64,000 bases of DNA from Cercis canadensis. Its lineage: Eukaryota; Streptophyta; Magnoliopsida; Fabales; Fabaceae. Below, one piece after another: positions 58,254 to 64,000 of this stretch; position 1 is the first letter of the stretch, and each line of letters begins with the position of its first letter. The translations under genes were made by a program, and so were the position numbers. The notes below the pieces were generated by a model. That model ran no database searches, was not told the DNA's origin, and worked only from the letters and a program-made list of their open reading frames with translations. Where the stretch lies: assembly GCA_003255065.1 (NCBI GenBank), contig QAOA01001205.1:209957-273956 (forward strand), read 5' to 3'.

Positions 58254-59115
58254 NNNNNNNNNNNNNNNNNNNNNNNNNNNNNNNNNNNNNNNNNNNNNNN
58301 NNNNNNNNNNNNNNNNNNNNNNNNNNNNNNNNNNNNNNNNNNNNNNNNNNNNNNNNNNNNNNNNNNNNNNNNNNNNNNNNNNNNNNNNNNNNNNNNNNNN
58401 NNNNNNNNNNNNNNNNNNNNNNNNNNNNNNNNNNNNNNNNNNNNNNNNNNNNNNNNNNNNNNNNNNNNNNNNNNNNNNNNNNNNNNNNNNNNNNNNNNNN
58501 NNNNNNNNNNNNNNNNNNNNNNNNNNNNNNNNNNNNNNNNNNNNNNNNNNNNNNNNNNNNNNNNNNNNNNNNNNNNNNNNNNNNNNNNNNNNNNNNNNNN
58601 NNNNNNNNNNNNNNNNNNNNNNNNNNNNNNNNNNNNNNNNNNNNNNNNNNNNNNNNNNNNNNNNNNNNNNNNNNNNNNNNNNNNNNNNNNNNNNNNNNNN
58701 NNNNNNNNNNNNNNNNNNNNNNNNNNNNNNNNNNNNNNNNNNNNNNNNNNNNNNNNNNNNNNNNNNNNNNNNNNNNNNNNNNNNNNNNNNNNNNNNNNNN
58801 NNNNNNNNNNNNNNNNNNNNNNNNNNNNNNNNNNNNNNNNNNNNNNNNNNNNNNNNNNNNNNNNNNNNNNNNNNNNNNNNNNNNNNNNNNNNNNNNNNNN
58901 NNNNNNNNNNNNNNNNNNNNNNNNNNNNNNNNNNNNNNNNNNNNNNNNNNNNNNNNNNNNNNNNNNNNNNNNNNNNNNNNNNNNNNNNNNNNNNNNNNNN
59001 NNNNNNNNNNNNNNNNNNNNNNNNNNNNNNNNNNNNNNNNNNNNNNNNNNNNNNNNNNNNNNNNNNNNNNNNNNNNNNNNNNNNNNNNNNNNNNNNNNNN
59101 NNNNNNNNNNNNNNN
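58254..59115. other. Assembly gap (862 N)
   Basis: Unknown sequence. It begins inside the right arm of the hairpin repeat and ends in a TA microsatellite. Nothing can be said of its content beyond the likely missing end of the repeat. Confidence 0.99.
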
Positions 59116-59247
59116 TATATATATATATATATATATATAACTATTTATGAAAAATGAAAATTAATTAAAGACTGTGAAAGGTTATATATGATGCATCCTT
59201 AAGTAGATGCATAGGAAGAGAAACGATAATTAATGAGGATTTTAAGT

Positions 59248-60533
59248 TTATTGCACTTGTCTGTCTGAAATGGGTTGAGCAGTTGAAAGCTCTTTGTCCT
59301 TGGCAGAAGAAGTTCCCACACCAAGAAAGTCTATGAAGGGAACACTCTTTTGTTGAAGTGATAGATGATGGTGTTGCTTACCGGTGTTGGTCCTCATCAG
59401 CAATAAGTCCTCAGTTCTGTGGCCATAGCTGGAGTTTGACAAGTTATATGGAAGGGGAACAACCTTTCCAATACTGGGGACTCCTGGTGCTGTGAAACTG
59501 TGGTAACTCCCAAGCATGGAAGAAGCAGCTGGAGGAGTAGGACTATAACAATAAGCACTTGAGTCTTTGTGAGGCTTGCTAACAAGAACTCCCCCAGAAG
59601 CAGAAGCTTCAGATGTGATGAATGTGATTGTTGAGGTGGAGGACATAGACATACCAAACATGGCTCCCATGTTTCGGTAGTTTTGCAAGTTAAAAACCCC
59701 TGAATTGATTATATTAGTATTGCTGCTGCTGGAGCTGGAGCTGGAAATGGAATCACCTATAGCATAATAATTAATATTATTATTGAAGCTTCGTTCACCA
59801 TTTAACAGTGTGAACCTTTCTCGCTTCCTTCTTGCCATTAGTACATGGAAATGATTCTTCACAGCATTGTCAGTTCTTCCTGGGAAATATCTGGCAATTG
59901 CAGCCCATTTGTTTCCCTTCACTTTATGAAGTGCTAGTAGCATTTCTTCCTCCTCATCTGTGAATGGCTTTTTAATGATATTTGGATCCAGTTGGTTGTA
60001 CCACCTCAATCTGCAACTTTTCCCTATATTCAACAATTTCATATAAAAAAAAACCGTTTCTTAATTATATATACATATAGATCAAGGAAGAAGGAAATAT
60101 AATTATTAATTACCTGATCTTCTGTCGAGATGTTCTGCAATAAAATTCCAATTCTGGGGACCGTACTGCTTCACAAGTTGTTGGAGTCTCTCATCTTCAG
60201 CAGGTCTCCAATGGCCTCTGTTGCAACTAATTCTGCTCTCACTCATCTCACTGCTACTGCTAATTCTGGGTCTTCCCATCTTAATTAGAAATATATAATC
60301 AAACCCATGTATATAATATATATATATAAATGAAGTATGAAGAATAACTAGCTAGCTAGGTCAAGAGCGTATAGAGAAAGATTTGCATGCTCTTGGGTTA
60401 CATTACATTACACTTACAGATGAAAAGTCCCTTTAGTTGTGGATACAAGATTTGATGAAAGCGCACACAATTAAATTACATAGCATTAGCAATAGCGTAT
60501 ATGTACCTGTACAACCTCTGCCTCTGACGCCAT
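59248..60533 (-). CDS. R2R3-MYB transcription factor, MYB52/54-like
   Basis: Two-repeat MYB factor of the group of Arabidopsis MYB52/54/56/105/117, linked to secondary wall and meristem-boundary control. Exons on the minus strand: 60507-60533 (MASEAEVVQ), 60114-60279 and 59248-60023, giving 322 aa. If translation starts at the second Met (60279) it is 313 aa. R2 is [18 protein letters not shown]...NWNFIAEHL and R3 is [19 protein letters not shown] followed by [20 protein letters not shown]. Near the C-terminus PFIDFLGVG matches the PFFDFLSVG end of MYB54 relatives. Unusual residues: LDRRSGKS in place of the usual GRSGKS, and NHFHVLM in place of NHWHVIM, so the last R3 tryptophan is Phe. The first exon is inferred from a perfect donor and an AG directly before the second ATG. 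Confidence 0.9.
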
Positions 60534-63520
60534 TCCTCCCCTTTGCTCCCAAATTCCTCTCTCCTCTATAGCCATAAAATAACCTATATTCTTATTATTA
60601 AGAAAATCTCACTTCAACCAGTTTGCTTACTTTATGATTGTTCAAGTTTGGAAGTTTTTTGTTTTTATGCAATTTTTTAGGGCTATAAGATAAGGAAATT
60701 CACTACTATCTGTTAAGAGTGAGTAGGTAACTGCGTGCTGTCAAAAACCAACTTGAGAATAGCTTATTATTTGTAAAAGGAAATCTTTAATTTCTACAAC
60801 TGTACCCACTAACCATTATGCATACTTAGGAAGAAACAACTAGCATTGGGCTAACCTTGGCTTCCATGATTGGATATAGTGTGGAACTTTCATGCTTCTT
60901 GGACCATCTATAAGATGTTCATAACAAGAAATCCTAAAATTAAACCAGCAAAGTCAATTTAAATGTCATTATAATGCATTCCTTTATCTAGATAATTTGC
61001 TTCAAACAAGTGTCCAAGTCTTTATTCTCTCACAACAAGCGGTTATATACATTCACTTTTTACTTTTAGAACTAATTTAATTAGTACAAATTAATCATGT
61101 GATCAGAAGCTGTTGGCTTACAATTTCAATTAATATTTTTTTTTTCAAAAAAAAAAATTGGTTTTGAAAATTTATATCATATATAGATTCCCATGCCCAA
61201 ATTTCTCACAAATTTCAGATTTTCAGTTACTAGGAAAAGATCGAGTGGAAGCTAATATATAAATCATGAATGAAGGGTAGAAATTTCTATAAAATTCTCA
61301 CCCTTGTAGATGGCAGGTAAAGAGATTCTAGATTTATTGTGTGTTCTTAACCGATTGAGATTCTATACCCCACAAAATCAAATTCTTGCCCTTCCAACCA
61401 AGAACTTAGTGTAAATACCCACTTTAATCCCCATTAATAACATGACCACCGCCATGATGTTATCCACTAGTAAATGCTTACCATTTATAAACTTACTTGC
61501 GTTTGGTGACTAATTCCATCTTGCTTTTTTTTTGGACCTCTAAATTAATTTCTTAGCAACCGTAATGTGCAGGTTAGGTGTCCTGACTCCTGAATTAAAA
61601 CAAAAATATTCAAATACATTGAGAATGCACTTACACTTATATCTGTAAAAGCTGATTTATTTTGTCCATTTAATGGTTTAAAACTAATTTACATCTGGAC
61701 AAGTGCACCCAATATTCTATACAGGTAATTAAATTTTGGCACATTGGATAACAGTTCACACTTCAGAGTATGATTGAGCAGATTAAATTTAATCAAAAAT
61801 TGACAAAGGAAAAGAAATACACATAAAAATAGGAGTTTCAATTTATGTCAAATTCCTGGGCAAAAAAGAAAAAGATTATGTCAAATATAGCAGTTTTTCA
61901 TTGGGGAATTCCTCGCGTTAACACTTTGACAAAATAGTTTTCCTTTTCAAATTAAAGCAAAGTCATATTTTGCCTTCAGAATCAAGAAAATGCCAATATA
62001 AGCTTATATATAGTCTCAGATCAGATGTATAGGAGTCATGCAAGTTGTAAACATTAGATGCACAAATTGGCACGATGGCATAAAATGACTAGCTATATAT
62101 ACTGTGGCCACTTGAACTCATACATAAAAAGTTTATTCATCTAAAATTGTGCAATTAGCATTACTCAAACTGTATTTTTAAAAAGTTGTATCATTCCAAG
62201 TATAATAATCAAGCTTGTGTTGTCACAGAAATTACCTATAACTTTTATAGTTAACATTTTGCTGTGGGTTATTGGCAAAATGGAGTGGTTATGTTTTGCC
62301 TGTGCGGTTTAAAACTTAACGTGTGGATGTATACTTTGTCATAGGGTTACCATTGAGAAATTAGGTTTATATACTTATGTGACTAATATTTATATGTATA
62401 CGTGTGTGTGATAACTAACCAAATTAAAGGGTGAGAATAGCAACCTTAAGTCCTAGTTACTAATATGTGCTAAGTACAAACTTTAATGTGAAGAGATAGA
62501 AATCGTCTGTACTTGTCCACTGTGCTGAGAGCTAAAGGGGATAGTTTTGTAGCTACATCTGATTCTCTCTACACTTACTTCTCAATCTTTACAATCATAT
62601 AGCCATTTTGAGATAAAGATAATTGTTGCCCTAGAAGATTTCTTATATAACTGATGGAGACCTGATGAAAAGAACAAATGTGTGAACATACTAAGTATAA
62701 TCAATTTTTGTCTTGGATTAAAAGTTTGAGATTTGAGATTGTAAAATGGCTAAGCAATTGTTCTTCAGAAGCTTGCTCACACACTCGCTGTTAGGTTGGG
62801 AAGCAATGCTGAAGAGGGAAACTAAAACTGATACTTTACTCTGGAGTGCAAAGTTTCTTACCTTTCTTTACTAACCAATACCAATTATATGCCAGAGAGA
62901 GACATTACATATATGGTAAAAAAAAATCAAATTCAGTTGCTAGACCACAAAATTAGATGTCCCTTTCAATTTGTTTAGTAATATTTGACAACCAACATAC
63001 CAATTCTTTCTGTTTGCTTATGGAGAAAGTGACAGCTGAGCAGCTCTCTGGCTTACATTATTGTTTAAACCCAAAGGGTACGCTTCCACGCCATGAATTG
63101 TACAATATGATCACCATCTTTTCTTCCTCAACATGTCAAAACAATATTTGGAAGAAATTGAAAACAAAAAAAGAATACAGAAAATAATTTCATGGGAGCT
63201 ATAAACTAAATTCTACAAACTGTGCATAGTGCATATGAAATAACAGGAGTAATTAACAACTTGCAAGAACCATCATCTCCAAAATGAATGCAGGATGGAC
63301 AGATGGCTTTTATCATACTGTGACTTGAGGGTGACAGAACCCAGAGTTTGGTACTATTTCAATGACGGAGTGCATACTCAAATGATAAATGTATTGAGGA
63401 AAAATCATTCGGGTATAGTATAGTATATACATCCATGAGTAAGGAAAGAAGGCAAGTATCAAAGAAAGGCACCACATCACATTATTTCCATAGCCAGAGA
63501 TGCCATGAACATGATGATGA
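60534..63520. other. MYB upstream region and intergenic DNA
   Basis: AT-rich, about 3 kb. A 76-codon frame (62957-63187) shows no family motif. No bounded mobile element, RNA gene or other coding sequence was recognised. The last 300 bp before 63,521 are probably 3' UTR of the minus-strand gene at the right edge. Confidence 0.3.
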
Positions 63521-63681
63521 CTAGCTCCAGCCTGTGAAGCCTAACCTATCAGCAAGATTGTACATAACCAATTGATTCCAAACAGGCCCGAATAGGCGTT
63601 CCCCACCAATGACAAACGTTAGGGCCCACGAACAGAGAAGTGCTGTGAATACAGTAAACCCAACTGCTGATCCAACAACAT
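63521..63681 (-). CDS. Last exon of an unidentified membrane protein (partial)
   Basis: The minus-strand acceptor TTGTGTAG is followed by 52 in-frame codons to a TAG stop. The peptide has a hydrophobic segment VGSAVGFTVFTALLCSWALT, then FVIGGERLFGPVWNQLVMY and NLADRLGFTGWS. The composition and clean acceptor make it a convincing coding exon of a membrane protein. I do not recognise the family. The rest of the gene must lie to the right of 63,700 and largely outside the window; I could not identify its next exon in 63,700-64,000. Confidence 0.6.
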
Positions 63682-64000
63682 CTACACAACAAAAATGTCC
63701 AGAGCAAAAAAAAAAAAAAAAAAAAANAAAAAAAAAAAAAAAAAAGAGTAAGCAAAGGAGAACAACAGCTCCAAAAGTAACTAAATCTTCTTGTTCAAAA
63801 ACATGTAGAGTTTGAGTGGTTCAAGATTCAATCATCCAAAAAACAGCATAATAAGTCCCATTCCATAGGGTTCTTCCCTTCCCTGTACATTGAGAATTAA
63901 AATAGCCGAGCTCTACGCAAGATAAATTGTATCCAGCTTTGGTAGCATATTTTAAGGGAGCAGGATTTATTCAAAAGGTTCAAATCAAAATAAGCATGAT
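63682..64000. other. Probable intron of the right-edge gene
   Basis: This stretch includes a poly-A tract with one N at 63727. No further exon of the minus-strand gene was recognised, so it is probably intronic. Confidence 0.3.

Noticed and set aside
58176..59150. 324-codon frame across the gap
   Set aside because: It consists almost entirely of undetermined bases.

Overview
The window is nuclear DNA of a core eudicot plant, probably a woody rosid; the species cannot be fixed from sequence alone. The evidence is AT-rich intergenic DNA, GT-AG introns that are short by animal standards, plant-specific families (NAC, R2R3-MYB, CHX antiporter, U-box/ARM ligase, germin-like, plant GH28) and many small foldback elements (MITEs). 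It is an ordinary euchromatic block: eleven genes whose coding sequence can be joined exon by exon in frame, one exon of a twelfth at the right edge, and transposon remnants between them. There is no operon-like cluster and no visible functional link among neighbours.

Layout. 1-6.1 kb: transposon-rich, with a foldback element carrying 9-10 bp target-site duplications (TSDs), a Mutator-type MITE and a 1.33-kb solo LTR. 6.1-10.8 kb (+): HDA14-type histone deacetylase, 9 exons. 13.2-13.9 kb (+): XND1/NAC104-like NAC factor, 3 exons. 15.0-16.4 kb: Tourist-like element plus a 288-bp tandem duplication. 16.7-21.4 kb (+): mitochondrial branched-chain 2-oxoacid dehydrogenase E1-alpha, 9 exons, with a promoter-like block inside intron 1. 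21.5-25.1 kb: a LINE 3' end, an orphan exon-like coding fragment, diverged repeats and a Mutator-type MITE. 25.5-28.2 kb (+): CHX15-like cation/H+ antiporter. 32.8-34.0 kb (+): intronless U-box/ARM E3 ligase. 36.7-38.5 kb (-): TPR-like protein with a probable twin-arginine thylakoid-lumen signal. 40.3-43.2 kb (-): RABC1 (Rab18) GTPase. 44.7-45.7 kb: two abutting MITEs. 47.6-50.7 kb (+): GH28 polygalacturonase-like protein. 52.3-53.0 kb (+): germin-like protein. 54.1-57.0 kb (-): SWIM zinc-finger protein with a MULE-transposase-like core. 57.9-59.1 kb: a near-identical hairpin repeat cut by an 862-bp assembly gap. 59.2-60.5 kb (-): R2R3-MYB of the MYB52/54 group. 63.5-63.7 kb (-): last exon of an unidentified membrane protein.

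Most worth a second look: two GC-AG introns (in RABC1 and the SWIM gene), the promoter-like block with telo-box and site II motifs inside intron 1 of the dehydrogenase gene, the orphan 151-bp exon-like fragment just 3' of that gene, the domesticated-transposase gene, and several MITEs with readable TSDs close to gene starts. I found no CRISPR, prokaryotic mobile system, viral gene or rRNA, and no convincing tRNA. Family assignments come from reading translations and recalling family motifs, not from a database search.
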